A model generated the notes under the pieces. The model had not been told where the DNA came from. It was given only the letters and a program-made list of their open reading frames with translations, and ran no database searches. From contig VXAI01000138.1 in assembly GCA_013399305.1 (NCBI GenBank), forward strand, positions 930,001 to 994,000: a stretch of 64,000 nt of DNA, read 5' to 3'. The DNA comes from Rostratula benghalensis (Eukaryota; Chordata; Aves; Charadriiformes; Rostratulidae). Positions 12,003-24,329 of this stretch are shown here, piece after piece. Numbering within the stretch: the stretch's first letter is position 1; each line of letters starts with the position of its first letter. The position numbers and the translations under genes are program-made.

Positions 12003-13179
12003 CCACAGCAGGCAGGACCAGGAACAAGGGACACAAGCCCCAGCTGGTTGGGATGCGGTTGCACATCGTCTTCGAGACAGGCTGGTCCCACAGCAGCCTT
12101 TCCACCCGTGCTGCTGGCTGCTTTCCCGGCCTCTCCGCTCCACGCTGTGCAGCACATGGAGCATGTAGCCCGAAGAGCAAAGTCCTCAGGTAATGATTTT
12201 TAGGGTCAGAGAAACTGCCCTTTGCTGCCCCGGAGGCACCGAGAGGAGCCCCACCGCCGGGAGCAGGGCCGAGGGGCAGCATCTGCCGGCCATGGATTTG
12301 AAGTGACAATCATGAGTTTGTGGGGTTTTTTTTTTCTCGTGTGGATTTTTCAAAATTCACGCTTGTGGTTCCTTCCACGGGTTTTGCTGGAAGAGATAAG
12401 ACTGGTGGTTGGCGGGCGGCCAGCTCAACTGTTGATGGAGCCGTAGAGTTCAGCTCCGAGCTGCAGGACTCTTCCTCCAGAATAAAGGGTCCTTTTCACT
12501 TTATAGACACAAATACATGAATAAAGGCATATTTCATGCGTGATGTCTAAGTGTATCAATCAGATAACTGGAACTGGTGTGCGTGTGGAGAAATTTCTGA
12601 CGTAATAGAACTTGTACAAAGAAGAAAGGCGCTTTCATTAATCTGGTGCTTGGAATGTCACTTGAACACCAACAAGTGATTCAGTAAGAACTTGGAAAAA
12701 CAAATGAAGCCATCGGTTTCAAATATGCAGGAGCCTCCCAAATTACAAAGGCAAGTGAGCGTAGAGGATTCACAAACAGAAAAAGACTCCCAGATCCTGG
12801 AAAGGTCTGGAGAAATAACTGGGAAATGCAGAGCAGGTATGCATAAACTATGTCAATGAACCCGACAGAAAATAAAATCAGTTCCCACTCTTGGCTCTGT
12901 TTTGGGGAGAGGAGGAAGTCACTGCAAAAAAAAAAAAAAGATCCTGGTGATCAGAGCTTGCACCAATCCTCATGCAAATCATCTTTTGTAGTGTGAGTAC
13001 AGAAGAGACTAACTCCTGCCAAGATGAAGAACCTCCTACACTCAGATCCCGTGTCCAGTTGAGATTTCCAGCTCATCTGTGATGGGAAGACCAAGAACAT
13101 GCAATGATCAAAAGGCATCGGAGCAAACTCACACAAATACGGTGGATTCACACTGCAAAATCCAGTCTGGATGTAGGTT
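12003..13179. other. Single-copy non-coding DNA
   Basis: No gene. A perfect POU octamer (ATGCAAAT) lies at 12972-12979 and an A13 run at about 12927-12939. The part 12480-12720 is AT-rich. No interspersed repeat was recognised. Confidence 0.5.
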
Positions 13180-13760
13180 TAAATGCCCCCAAGTCTGGTA
13201 AGTTTGGGTTTACTAAAAAGCACTACATTAAAATTAAATGAAAAGATTTTATTTGAAGTAAAGAGAGGAAATTGAATTTAGGCGGAAATTCCTGAACCAT
13301 GTCTCGGTGTTTTGGCACCTACAGCATGGTAAACACAGTTCTGTACTCTTTGGACATCTCCACTGTATCTTAAGTGCCTTTTGTGTGGGCAAAGATGATG
13401 GATTAATAATATTATTTAATCTTTAACTGAAAAACGTCTTTTTTTGTCTTTGAAAATGAAAAACAGACTCTAAAGATTACTTTCATGTCAATTTTTCTTA
13501 TTTATCACAGGTATTTACAAGGTGCCTATCACACAGGTATCCAAGTGCCAGCTTTTTTTTCTCAAGTAAGTTCTCTGATTTTTTTGAAAAAGGTAATTCC
13601 ATACCGAGAAAATGAAGTTTTAATTTTAAAAGTATTAAAAGGCTTGTTATAAAAAAGGAGGAAAACATTTCTCCAGGGATTATATGAAAACTGTATTGGC
13701 CCATTCCAGCAGTTCACCATCAAATATGGTCTTGCACCATGGATGGTCCATGGCATATTT
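13180..13760. promoter_or_regulatory. AT-rich unique block
   Basis: AT-rich, non-repetitive sequence with TAATAATATTATTTAATC near 13405 and several short A/T runs. There is no coding signal. It is a weak candidate for a conserved element on composition alone. Confidence 0.2.
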
Positions 13761-15129
13761 GCTGGGCTCCACAGAGATCTTGGCCCTCTTCCTCATTTTC
13801 AGCTCCTGAACTATATAAAGAGACAGCTTAAAAATACACATTATTCTTTCCTAATGCAGCATTTCCACTCCGGCAGCTGCTCTCCTTGACAGAGGGAAGT
13901 CAGTGGGTCCCGCTGGGGCAGGCAGTCTGTACAGCTGAAAAATAGCAAGGAAGGGTCAAGAAAATTAGCAATTTATATCTAAGGAGATAACTGGGAATAA
14001 TGGAATATTCCCCCAGGACAGGCTTCTGTCCACACAGAAGGATGCTGCAGTCCCATTGTAGGAGTCTGGTTGTGCCGTCAACTCATGCTGGTGACCACAT
14101 CAGCCTGGTGAAGGGGACACAACAGGCACATCTGAGATGAGCTCAGTTAAGTGTCCCATGGAAAAGTGGCATTTTCATACAAACTGTAGAAGAAACTTTT
14201 GGGTTCCTTGTCTGTCTCTCAGGGCAGGTTCAGAAAATGTGGCTCCAGCCACCAAACCCGTCCTTGACGCTCTTGGTGCTGGACCACGCTTGCAATGAAA
14301 TATGCAGGAGCAGCATGGGATGCAAGTAAGCATCAAGATAAAAGAGAGCAGTTAGTAAAGAGTTAATTGCCCAAACACCAGCATAAAAGATAATAGCATG
14401 GTGTTAATGACAGTGCTACGATAGCAACTGATAACAGCGATGCTCGTGATCAAAAAGATGTGCGGGTGCTATGGGGAGAATAAACTGATTTTTGTGACAG
14501 GATCTCACACGTTGACAATGTCTGGGTGAGTTTTATGCCATAGAGAGGGGAGCTGAGGAGACTGGAGATTGCATCTTTATTGCAGGCTTTTGGCAGGAAA
14601 GTTGGGGAATCCCAGTCTGAGAGTGACCGGGTCCAGAGCTCACTGACACTGGCCACCAGTGGCCATGGACACAGGGTCAGGTGGTGATGGAGCTGCAGTT
14701 TTGGGGCCAAAAATCAATCCAACCTCACTTCTCCCTCCATCTCTGCTTTTGATCAACTCTGCCGTAAAGAACGGTGTTTCCAGCCAAGATCCTCATACAC
14801 AAAGATTTAGCTCAAACCCCACATGGTATTTATAAAACATCCCAAAGTTCACAGTCCTGGAGACAGGCTCTCCACCAGCAATGCAGTCACAGACCTCCGA
14901 TGGCTGCCATCACTTGGGTCTCTCCATTCAGGAGAGGACTTTTTGTGGCTGCCCTTGTCGAGGCCATGAGCACGAAAGCAAGTGGGTGCCAGAGGAGCAT
15001 CCCGGTGTCCTGCACCCAGGGGGTATCCCCACCCTGCCCTTCTGTCTCCTTCTGCAGGGCAGGCCAGAGCCACCAAAACGGGACTCTGCCCACTTCAAGG
15101 GAAACACCAGCAATTACGCCGAGCTAATT
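13761..15129. other. Single-copy non-coding DNA with a small GATA-word cluster
   Basis: No gene. Between about 14330 and 14440 three GATA words occur close together: AAGATAAAAG (about 14336), AAAGATAATAG (about 14386) and CTGATAACAG (about 14429). TTAATTGCCC lies between them. The rest is ordinary sequence. Open frames at 14.8-15.1 kb overlap in several frames and are not supported. Confidence 0.4.
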
Positions 15130-15900
15130 GTATCCTGATAAGAACACCAGCTTCATTACTCCATCCCGGTTCACATTCTCATATCTAAGTTCTGTTTGTT
15201 TAAAGTAAACACCCTCAAATTATGCTTTCTTAAAAATACAAGATACTCACAATTTTATTTCCAGGGATACATGTTCATTAGAGATAAGGTGATTAAAAAA
15301 ATCATTTTATACCGCTAATTGTAAGCAGAAAACAATAAGCTCCCCATGAAAAATGCACAAATAATGCGCCACGCAGGCCTCTAACGCTGGAAGTTCAATA
15401 ATTGCTTTTTTGATAAAATGTTTTCAACTTCTTAATATTATTTTTATAGCTAGAAGTCTAGCTTTCAGACAATGGGCTGGGAACTCTCATTCCCTGCGTG
15501 GTTTAGACAAATAATGCACTCTCGATCAAAAGCAAAGGGAGAATCGCTCCTGCCTTGTGGGTATTACATTTTTTAATCTACCAATAAGTTTGGGTTTTCT
15601 TTCATTTTTTAGTTTTACATAAAGCAATTCCAAACTGTAAGCTACGACTGACCTAACTACTTATTAAAAATGCTAATATGCTTTTGTGCTTTGATGTCTG
15701 GTGAACAATAAAAGGGAGAGAGTTACTCTGGGACACTGTAATCCTTTATTTGTCACTAAGTTATGACACCCAGCAGAGCTGTGTGACAGTCCAAATCAAT
15801 CATCCCCCGTGCACTGCAGGCCTTCGCTGCCTCCTGCAGAGCCTATGCAGTTTAATTAGCTTTTTTTCACACTAGCATAATGTACATCTGCAGCTTCAGC
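15130..15900. promoter_or_regulatory. AT-rich block dense in POU, SOX and TCF words; strong enhancer candidate
   Basis: About 770 bp of unique AT-rich DNA without stable open frames. The 11-mer ACAAATAATGC occurs twice, exactly 150 bp apart (15357-15367 and 15507-15517). An octamer-like ATGCTAAT lies at 15670-15677, a TCF/LEF-type CTTTGAT at 15689-15695, and a SOX/HOX-type AACAATAAAA starts near 15713. Further AACAATAAG, CTAATTG and TTTAATTAGC words are present. This pattern is typical of vertebrate developmental enhancers. The call is inference without alignment. Confidence 0.4.
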
Positions 15901-17229
15901 AAGAAAAAGAAATGGAGGGTAGTTCACTGGGATACGGTGCCTTAAAAAAAAAAGTTCATATAAAAAAAAAAAGTCTGAAAGAAGAAACATCACAATCCTT
16001 TGTAGTTTACTTCAGAGGAGTTTGCGGTAGAAATCTACAGGACTGGGTACTCTATATTGTTAAATGTAGATTTTTTTTTTAACCTAATAAAGGCCTTTTC
16101 AGCTAAAATCTCAGATGGCATTTAAAGCCTTGTTCTTTTCTAATGGTCTATATCTTTTATACCTTCTTCTTGCGGTTGATCATGCAGTAGCTCATTATCT
16201 GCTCCTCTTCCCCTCCCCACGGTGGGTTGGTACAATGGAGGCTTCAAATGGGTATTTGCTGGTTAGGAATCACTGCCCCCCGTCCCCGCCTGAAGGAGGC
16301 AAAGCCTCACACCAGCCCCGAGGCACGGCCGGAGCATGTTCAGGTGGTGGGTCGGTGGTAAATACAACTGAACTCTACAGCTGGCCAAACACCAGCCGGG
16401 GAGGAGCGGGCGCGGGGTGAGCCCACGTGGTGTCCCCTCAGCTGCGCTGCCAGAGACCCAGCCAAGGCAGGGAGCAGAAGGTCTTTGGATAAACGGGGCT
16501 GGGGCGTCCCAGGAAAACATTTCTGGCCTTATTGGGCTAGTGGTTGGGTGCAATGATATATTTGAGCAAATGAAAATGATTTGGGCACTGTCTGTTTCCG
16601 AAAGGGCAGTATCCTTTTCCAGCTGATGCAGTAGAACTTGTTAACTTGATGGTGCAAGCTGATGCTGTTTGACTTTTATTTCTCTTTTCTCCCCTTTGTG
16701 TACCGTGATGAAGTTTAAAGGCACGTGTGATCATTCCTTATGCTGCTCCTCCGAGCGTGACCACAAAGGAGTCACCTGCAGAACACAGCAGCTCCTTTAT
16801 TCAAATGATAGATTACGTTGCCTTGTCACTCTTAATAACCTTCCAACAGAGAAATGCATCTCAGGAGATGATGGGTTGGGTTCAAACGGGAACATTCAGC
16901 AGGAGCAAGCACTTTCCACTCCCCAGTTTGGAGCGGATGGGCCACGGTGCAAGCACCACAAAGACTGTGGCTGCAGATGGACGAGGTCCTGTGGGTCACA
17001 GTGGTGAAAACTGTCACCAAGGCTGGAAAGGGGTCAATGACATTTATCAGCCCTTTGATTTTTAAGCAGAACTCCACCTTCAAATAACTCAGCAATTTGC
17101 TTAAGATCTGCTAGGACTACACACCTTCGCCTCCATTGCCTGCACCTGCAAAATGCTGATGGGACCCACCGACTGCGGGCACTGGCAGAAGTACAAGAGC
17201 AGTGGCCAGACCTACTCCCAGAGTCCCTT
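15901..17229. other. Single-copy non-coding DNA
   Basis: No gene. It contains short A-runs (about 15943-15973) and a T-run (about 16071-16080). The GC-rich part 16200-16520 has open frames on both strands with no recognisable product. Confidence 0.5.
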
Positions 17230-17650
17230 TCAGAGCTGTACCTTAAATTGTCTTTTAAACAGCATCTCTCTCATCCTTCAGTGCAAAAATACTTTATCCT
17301 CTTGTGGGAATTATACATATTTCCCAGTTCAAAGAGCTATAAAATATAAATGTACTTCTGTACAATTCGGCATTAATAAGAGTAAATAGTTAGTATACAG
17401 TGTCTTTTCATCTTGAGATTTCAAGTTGCTTAATCATTTAGAGACTACAGTTGGCATTTCTTGCTGTGCTTCTTCTTGGTCTAATGCTATTATTGAAAAT
17501 ACTTTTATCCCAGGCCTTGGCTGGGGTAATTCCTTTGAAAAATCTTATTCCACACTTACGCCAGCAATTCTTCACTGTCTTCCCCTTTCAAACCAGATAA
17601 TTCATTAAGACCATAATATGCAGTTTTAACATACTTCCAGTTTCATGTTT
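17230..17650. promoter_or_regulatory. AT-rich unique block
   Basis: Unique AT-rich sequence with short mixed words (TTAATCATTTAG, TTAAGACCATAA) and no open frame of interest. It is a weak regulatory candidate from composition only. Confidence 0.2.
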
Positions 17651-20600
17651 AAATGAGAGCTCCAGTTTTGGGTCCCGTGGACATAAGTAGTGAATCTCCC
17701 CTTCAGAAATAAAACATTTTGAAAAGAACAAAATAAGCCAGTGGAGAAAGCACAGGGCTGAGCTTCCCTCTCCCAAGACTGGAGAGCAGCCACGCTCCAT
17801 GGGAGTGACCCCAAGAGAGACCCCCTTCTCTCACAGGAGAACTTTCCTGGGTATTTCAAGGCAGGCATCCTTCTCTCTCCCAAAGTACCCCAAAGCTAGG
17901 AAGGCTAGACCTTCTAGGACTTGGAAAGCAGAGGAGCAACATCTCTCCTACCAGCGCTGCTCTCGGAACACAGACTGCATTGATCTCCTAGAGAACACAA
18001 CCAGGAGAGCCTAGAGAACACAGGCCAGGTGACTTCCATGGACCTTTCATTAGCCAACACCTTTCCCCTGGTCCCTGTGCCCAAGCCCAGCTGCATTCCC
18101 AGTTCCTCTTCCTGGGGAGAGCCTGAGGGCTTTTCTTTTCATTTCCACCCCCTTCCTTCCTCACCCCAAAACAGGCTCCCAGACAGGTATTGCAGGGTGC
18201 CAAGGAGTGGCACCTGATTAGAGGAAAGGATGAAAAGTGAGATGAAGCCTCACTCCTTCCTGTTTCACACTCCTTGTTAGTGGGAATCTTTCCGGAACAA
18301 GGGAAAATGAGAACTTTAAGGCTCCGCTATAACAAAGTGAGAATTTAGACCAGAAAATAATTTCTCCTTGTAATTCAGTAGGTCATACATTAAAGTAAAA
18401 GGGTGCCCAATCAAATAACAGTAAAATAATTTGTGAGCCATCTGACACCCTGCCTGGAACATGGAAAACATTTCTTTGGTGAAGAACAGCCTGAGAAAGA
18501 GGAGGAGTGGCTGGTTCTGGGAAGAGGAGGAAGTGACCAATTCTCTTTTTGAGAAAGGCAGGGGAGGAGGTGGCTGAAATCACCGAGTTTCCGTTGGAGG
18601 AAGATAATACAATGATAGGGTGAGGATGAGCCGTGGTATTTACCCTCTGTTGCCACACCATCATCTCCCTCACGTTAGAGATCCTGCAAGTGAGAGCTGC
18701 AGAAGGTTTCTGGGCTATTACTGCCCCATTATCTCCCTGCCCTGCCCCTGCAGGAGGTTTCTGCTCCTACGGCACAGGGAATCAAAGGCTGAGCCCTGCA
18801 GAGGCTGGTGGAAAACCTCCCTTCCTTGCCCGAGTGAAGCCGCTGGGTTTCCCCTCCAGTGGTCCCGGTGCTGGTGCAGCTTTGCTCTGCCAGCTCCGCG
18901 GGGGAGCGCTGGGCTGGGGGTAGGAGAGGTAGGAGGGGAAGTGGAGGTGCGATAACATCTCAACCACCCCAGCAAGGTTTGCTAGAATTCACCTGCCAGC
19001 CAGACAGAAAAAGGTCAGCTCGATCCATCCCCGCGGTTGCGTGGTGGCCTGCAGCAAAGCCCAGACCTGCTGTTCCAGGGAGGGTGCATCAGAGGGATCC
19101 CACCCCTCTCCTGATGTTGTAGCTTCCAGTTTGCTGACACTGGAAAGGCATCAGAGAAGATAGGAGGATACTTATGCAAAGACTTCTATCAATGGGGAGG
19201 CCCATCTTCAAAGCTTTGATTTTACCAGGTGCTGGCATCCCTTCTGAGAGCTGTTCTTGCTTGGGGGGATTCCATCTCAAAGTCTTCACATCACAGGAAG
19301 GGGAGTCCTGCTTTGAAGAGTCTCACCAGCAATGGGCCAAACCTCCTATTTGCATTTCATTTTTGGCTGCATGAAGCTTGCTCATTGGCACCAAACAAGC
19401 ATTTTGCAATCTTTTTAAAGCAACCAGGTACAGTGTTTGCTGACACAGCTCGACACCGGGACGTGTACATGTGCATCCAGCTGAGAAAGTCACCAGCAGC
19501 TGAGGCAGGTGTGGAAGAATGAATTAGAGCTAGAACAAAGTAGTGGTGCATTTGGAGTATGTCTATCAAGTTGCAACAAGCAGAAGTTAATGTTAAATTA
19601 AGGGATCTGCACTTGGCAGCTGGTCTGACTCCTGAAGTGAAACCATGAAGAGAATTTAAGGTTGAATTTACGACCTTGTTTGAGTTGCTTTGCTGAGGGT
19701 CCTGGGAACCTGTGTCACGTTGGACTCGAGCAGAATTTCTGATGGATCCTCAGCGCTGCCAATGGGGCCTGCCTGGCCAGGGAGCAGCATCTTGCAATGT
19801 TTCAGAAGTACAAAAGGCATCGCGCCAAAGGCCACTCAATCTTGATTTTAACTTCTGCTTTGTCCAACTCAGGGTTTCTTTAATTTCCTAAAGGTTCTTA
19901 GAATATAGGGCAGTGCTGACATAATCAAAGCAGCCAAGTCATCTGGCTCAGACACTGTCTTTGACCTTTCAGTGCCTCGTTTTCCCTCTCTTAGTTACTT
20001 TTCAGTGGAATTGCAGAGCTTCACCCTCTAGTGTCTGAGGAGGAGTTTGGAAGGCATTTAAGAAATGAAGGTCATTAGACATTACCTTTCCTGTTTGTTG
20101 CAAGCCCTTGCATGATGGGGAGAGGATTATTATGCCATTGCCCTTTGGTGTAAACAAACCTTAGAGATGTTCTTTGCAATGCTCGTAACCAGAACAAAGC
20201 CCTTTGCATTGTCAAACCTCTAACATTAGAGAGGCTCAAGGAAAGCCTATTTACCATGCATAACACAAGAAAGGTTTCTGAATAATCCAAGACAGAAGGT
20301 CTGTGCTGGGAAAGTACAGAGGTGGGATTGCTGGTTTCCCTTTTATGAGGATCCCCAGATTCTCCAGTTCTTCATTTGGCTGGCACAAGAACCTGGAGCT
20401 GCTGGTCCTCCCTGCTCTGCTCTCTGTCCATAGAGGACTTCAAGAGGATGCCACACATTTTATGTCAAGTTCAGAAATACCTTGTGCAGCGGGTGATCTC
20501 TCAGTGCCTGGGGACAGGTGGATAGAAAAGGAGGTTCCCAGGGAGGCAGAGGTTTACCCTGAGCCCTTAGCAAACAAGGAAATGGCTTTGAACTACGTGT

Positions 20601-21100
20601 GACTGGGGTTCTGCAGTGGAACAGATTCTTTTGGTTGGGCTGAGCTTGAAGCCAAGGTCGTGGTTCAGGTCACCATACCCACAGAGGGGCAAGAGCCAAG
20701 CCAGGTTCCCATGGAGCAGCCCGGGGGCCAGCGTCAGAACACGGCTGTTGTGCCAGCAGGATTTCAGGAACCCTCTAGCGCTGTTGGGCAGTCCTGTGTC
20801 TGACTCTCAGCCCCTTCAACGCGAGAAGACCTTGTAAGCAGCACACAGGTACAAAACAGAGCTCGTTTTGCCCTGCTTCCCATTCCTCATCTCTTCACTT
20901 TGAACCCCCAAGCCTGCTGCAGGAGACCGTGCGGGACATGGCTCTTGCCCCGTGAGGGTAGGTGTGGGATGAGGTCTGCGAGCGCTGCTGCCCCCTCACC
21001 CCCGCGGCAGCCAAAGCACAAAGACCCGGCGGGTCTGAAAGGACAGGTCTCCTGCTTCTTTGTGTAAATGCTGGCCCATTTGTTGACTTGGAGGCACCCA
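17651..21100. other. Single-copy non-coding DNA
   Basis: About 3.4 kb with no supportable gene. GC is raised at 18700-19080 with scattered CpG, below what I would call an island. At 19935-20020 the words AAGTCATCTGGCTCAGACACTG and CAGTGCCTCGTTTTCCCTCT recall the plus-strand MIR core (CTCTGTGCCTCAGTTTCC), but too weakly for a firm call. Confidence 0.45.
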
Positions 21101-21107
21101 CTTCTTA

Positions 21108-21470
21108 GTGGTGGCAGCAGCAGCGAAATCATGTATCACTCTAATGAGCGTCCCTTCAATAACCATTGCCCTGATTTTTGATACCTGGAGAGAAGATGCA
21201 CCAGCTAGGGAAGAATTTATCAAAAACACGCCACTGACTAGACATCAGAGGGAACCTCAAAGGGACAGTGAACTAGAACAAAGAACAAAAACATTTACAG
21301 AAGTGCTACGCCGAAAAAAAGGGAAAGGAAAAAACCGTACTAACAACAGTAACAAGGTCAGCTATAAAACCAGAATTAAAAGGCACTGCTGGGGAAAAGA
21401 CGACGACTCAAAAAAGCACCAAGAACTAAGAACACAGCTTGCCAATCAGATCTATACAGATTCCCCTTGA
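21108..21470 (+). other. A-rich strand-skewed stretch with a 120-codon lysine-rich open frame, unrecognised
   Basis: From 21241 to 21420 the + strand has, by hand count, about 86 A and 20 T in 180 bases. No comparable strand bias was noticed elsewhere in the window. An open frame runs from a GTG at 21108 to TGA at 21470; the first ATG is 12 codons in. Its second half is very rich in Lys, Arg, Gln and Asn (for example RRKKGKGKNR). No domain is recognised. A-rich coding strands are common in retroelement genes, so this may be a decayed element. It could equally be chance or a transcribed non-coding RNA. Not supported as a gene. Confidence 0.15.
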
Positions 21471-22859
21471 TATCTTCCCACTAACAGGCTTTCCTGCAGG
21501 ACAAGTAAAAAGTTTAAGCGACTGGCTCTGAGAAGGTGGGCTAGAAGCGGGAGAGCAGCATTCACAGCTTTTAACACAGATCTTCAGGTTTGGCATCAAT
21601 GGGATCGCTCAAAGGCACAGGGCCCTGGCGAGCAGAGCTGAGCGCGGCTGGGAGCGGGAGCAGCCCTCCAGCAAGGCACCACAGCAGTCCCCATTTAGGT
21701 CTGTTTTGTAATTTTTTTGGGTATTAACAGAGGTCGGTACCCGGCTGGACTTGCTGTGCCCGGGGCACATGCTACTTTTGCCACTCGCAGCCTGGGGGAG
21801 GCACCAGTTTAAATCAGTGCAAATAAAAGCCCAACTCTGAGCTTCACCAAAGTAGTGCTAAAATTAGGAAAGGTTGAAGTCTTCCCATTTCCTGCAGAAA
21901 TGGAAGTTTTCTATTCCACGACAAAAGAAGAATTTATTATCTGTTGAGAATTTCAACCAATTTGTGTGGACTGTGAAATTTTTCAGCATTCCACCAAAAC
22001 ACCAAAAGGCTTTTCTACCCAGAAAGGTCCTTGCATCACAGCCCTCTTTGCCTCCTGTGCACAAACATTGGTTCCACCTTCTCACATCCATCCAAAGGGA
22101 AAGCGTTCTCCCCCCTCCCAGCCTTAGCGGTGACATCCACATGAGAACCTCTGTTTCCCTATGGTTGTCAAACCCAGCTATGTCTCATATCAAAAACTAG
22201 TGGAAGAAAATCAGTTTGAGATCCTCATCCTGTTTTGCTGCTTCCTCATTGCCATGGGAGGCAAAGGTGATTCATAGCAAATACCGGTACCAAATCATAA
22301 ATATTCTTTGTACAGACAACAGAGGCACCTTCAGAGTCAAGACAGCTTCACAGCCTGGACCTGTACTGCAGGCTTCTAATTTCTGCCTACAGAAACTTCA
22401 AGAAAACGGGGTGAACTTCCCCCAGAAGAAAGAGGTCTTCTGTCTTCCAAGCCCTGATGTGACCCCATCACATCTAGGCAGCGCATCACACGTGGGGTGG
22501 AGCTGTGCTTAAATGTAGGTGTGTAGCTGGAGGTTTTAGGTGCCCTAGGCCTCCTGTAGGCTGGTGTTGTACCCACCAGCATGCATGGATCTCCTGAGGA
22601 GTCCAGAGCAGCATGAGATACCTGCCCTCAGGTCCCTGAACTGCCCCTGAGATGTCAGGGCAATACTCACTCTGCCTACGCCAGGGAGCTGGTTACCCTG
22701 GCTCGTTGGTGGAGACAGACGGGCACCTCTGGAGGAGTGCAGGAGCAGGAGCTGCCCTCTGCTGCTCTGAGATGCTCCAAGAGGAGACCCTGTCTCACTG
22801 GGAGCAGCGCAGGGAGCTCTGAACGCCGCGACAGAACATTAGGCAGCATGAATACTCTA
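21471..22859. other. Single-copy non-coding DNA
   Basis: No gene. At 21860-22000 the sequence is rich in GAAATTTTTC- and GGAAGTTTTC-type words similar in style to 4.8-5.3 kb, possibly from the same old dispersed repeat. A few CpGs cluster near 21625-21660. Confidence 0.4.
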
Positions 22860-23380
22860 ATCATATGCCTCCCACCAATACCTCTCTAAAATCAGGACAA
22901 TTTCTATGAGCTAATATCGCAGGGCTGGGTACTAATATTTCATTTTTAAAGCAGGTCCTGCGTGCTTTTTTCCTGATCCCTTCCCTACGAAGCTGTGCTT
23001 GTTAGCGAAAGTGAAGAGACTTTTGATTTCTAAAGCCAATGTTAGAATGAGCATTTCCCCGTGAGAGCACCTGGTTCTCGTGTTTAATGAGTAAACACAA
23101 GGAAACAGAGGCTTGAAGAATGATTGTTCCCAACATCATTACTTCTGAACCCGACATTAAAGGGAAGTAAAAGACAACAGCACAGCAGTTCTTTGTTTTT
23201 CCACTACTCTTCCTAAAAAATATCTTTAATGAGACGCATTTGAAGTCTAACGTGGGGCCGTTCTCCTAGATTATAATTGATAAATCTTCCAAAGTGGTAT
23301 GGGGAAAGGATTGTGTAATAATTACTTGTTTCTTTTGAGGAAATAAATAAAATATGAAAAATGTAATTACTAACCAGCAA
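22860..23380. promoter_or_regulatory. AT-rich block next to a CpG-rich stretch
   Basis: Unique AT-rich DNA with GAGCTAATATCG, GTACTAATATTTC, GTTTAATGAGTAAACAC (forkhead-like GTAAACA) and GTAATAATTACTTG. It runs directly into the CpG-rich stretch at 23.39 kb. No open frame is of interest. Candidate regulatory DNA. Confidence 0.3.
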
Positions 23381-23384
23381 AATG

Positions 23385-23730
23385 CAGCGAGCGGGTTTCC
23401 CGCCGCTCCGCCGACCGGAGTCAGCCGAGTGGGGATTTCAGAAGTCTCTCTCCGAGTGACACGCAGTGACGGTGCTGCTGCTCCTCTTTGTTTTCCAAGT
23501 GCCAACTTTTCCAGTTGGAGTCACTGGTTCGTTTGAAGTCCTCGCACTTACCCCTGTGCCACAATTAATTTTTCTCTAAAAAGGAACAAATTGCTTTTCT
23601 TGCCGGGTGGGCGGCGCGGGGGTTGATTGCCGTCAGATCGGCGGGGAGGGCTTCTCCCGGCAGCCAGGGGGGAGGATGGGGTCAGCACGGCTGGGTTCCC
23701 CGGGCAGGTGGGGGTGACAGGGACCCGTGT
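23385..23730. promoter_or_regulatory. Short CpG-rich stretch (possible small CpG island)
   Basis: By hand count there are about 24 CpG dinucleotides in roughly 345 bp, in a window that is otherwise CpG-poor. They group at 23388-23465 and 23603-23702. The stretch borders AT-rich DNA on its left. No clear TATA box, start codon or splice pattern defines a promoter. It could be an unannotated promoter, an orphan island of a non-coding RNA, or simply a GC-rich patch. Confidence 0.35.
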
Positions 23731-24329
23731 CCCCCAGCATGGTGGGAAGTGTGATATTCACTCTGTGTGCTCAGAGAACATATGGTTTTCCCTGCCTCCT
23801 CCACTCCCTGCACGCCCGTGGGCAGTCAATCCCCGATTTTCTGACAAACCCGTGCTGTGGTTTCACCTAATGCCATCCCCAGCAAAGCTTGGCTGGGGCA
23901 GTGCCCCGTGCTGGCTGGTGCTGTGGGTTTACAGCACTCTATTCTGCCCTGGGAGGAACCCCTCTTAGCCTGATGCACCCCCAGAGCCCACTGCAGGAGC
24001 TGCCAGCACATGGTGATGGGGTCCATCCCATTCATCCATAGCCAGGACACGGCAGAGACCCCACTGCCCTCAGAGCTGGCAGGGTCACCCCCTCCCTCTC
24101 CTTTCCCTTCAGCACAGTTCTTGCTCTGGCTATTTCACAGAGAGGAAGACCTGATTGCAAAGATGAAGACACCTGGCTGGAAAAACTTGCCCTTTCTGAT
24201 GGCACACAAAGCTTTTATCACTAAACTTTCACAACTGTTTTCTCAGAGTAACCTTGTCCCTGGGCTGGGCTTTACCCAGTATCTACTGGGAATGAACCTC
24301 TTCTCACCAATGTAACATGGGAAGCTCAT
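23731..24329. other. Single-copy non-coding DNA
   Basis: Moderate-GC, C-rich sequence without recognisable exon or repeat. Confidence 0.5.

Noticed and set aside
11812..12309. Minus-strand frames with Met-Lys or Glu-Asp repeats
   Set aside because: The repeats come from the (TCATCT)4 microsatellite read in different frames. Nothing else suggests a protein.
19930..20025. Possible plus-strand MIR core (CAGTGCCTCGTTTTCCCTCT)
   Set aside because: The resemblance is confined to about 30 bases and no head or tail is visible.
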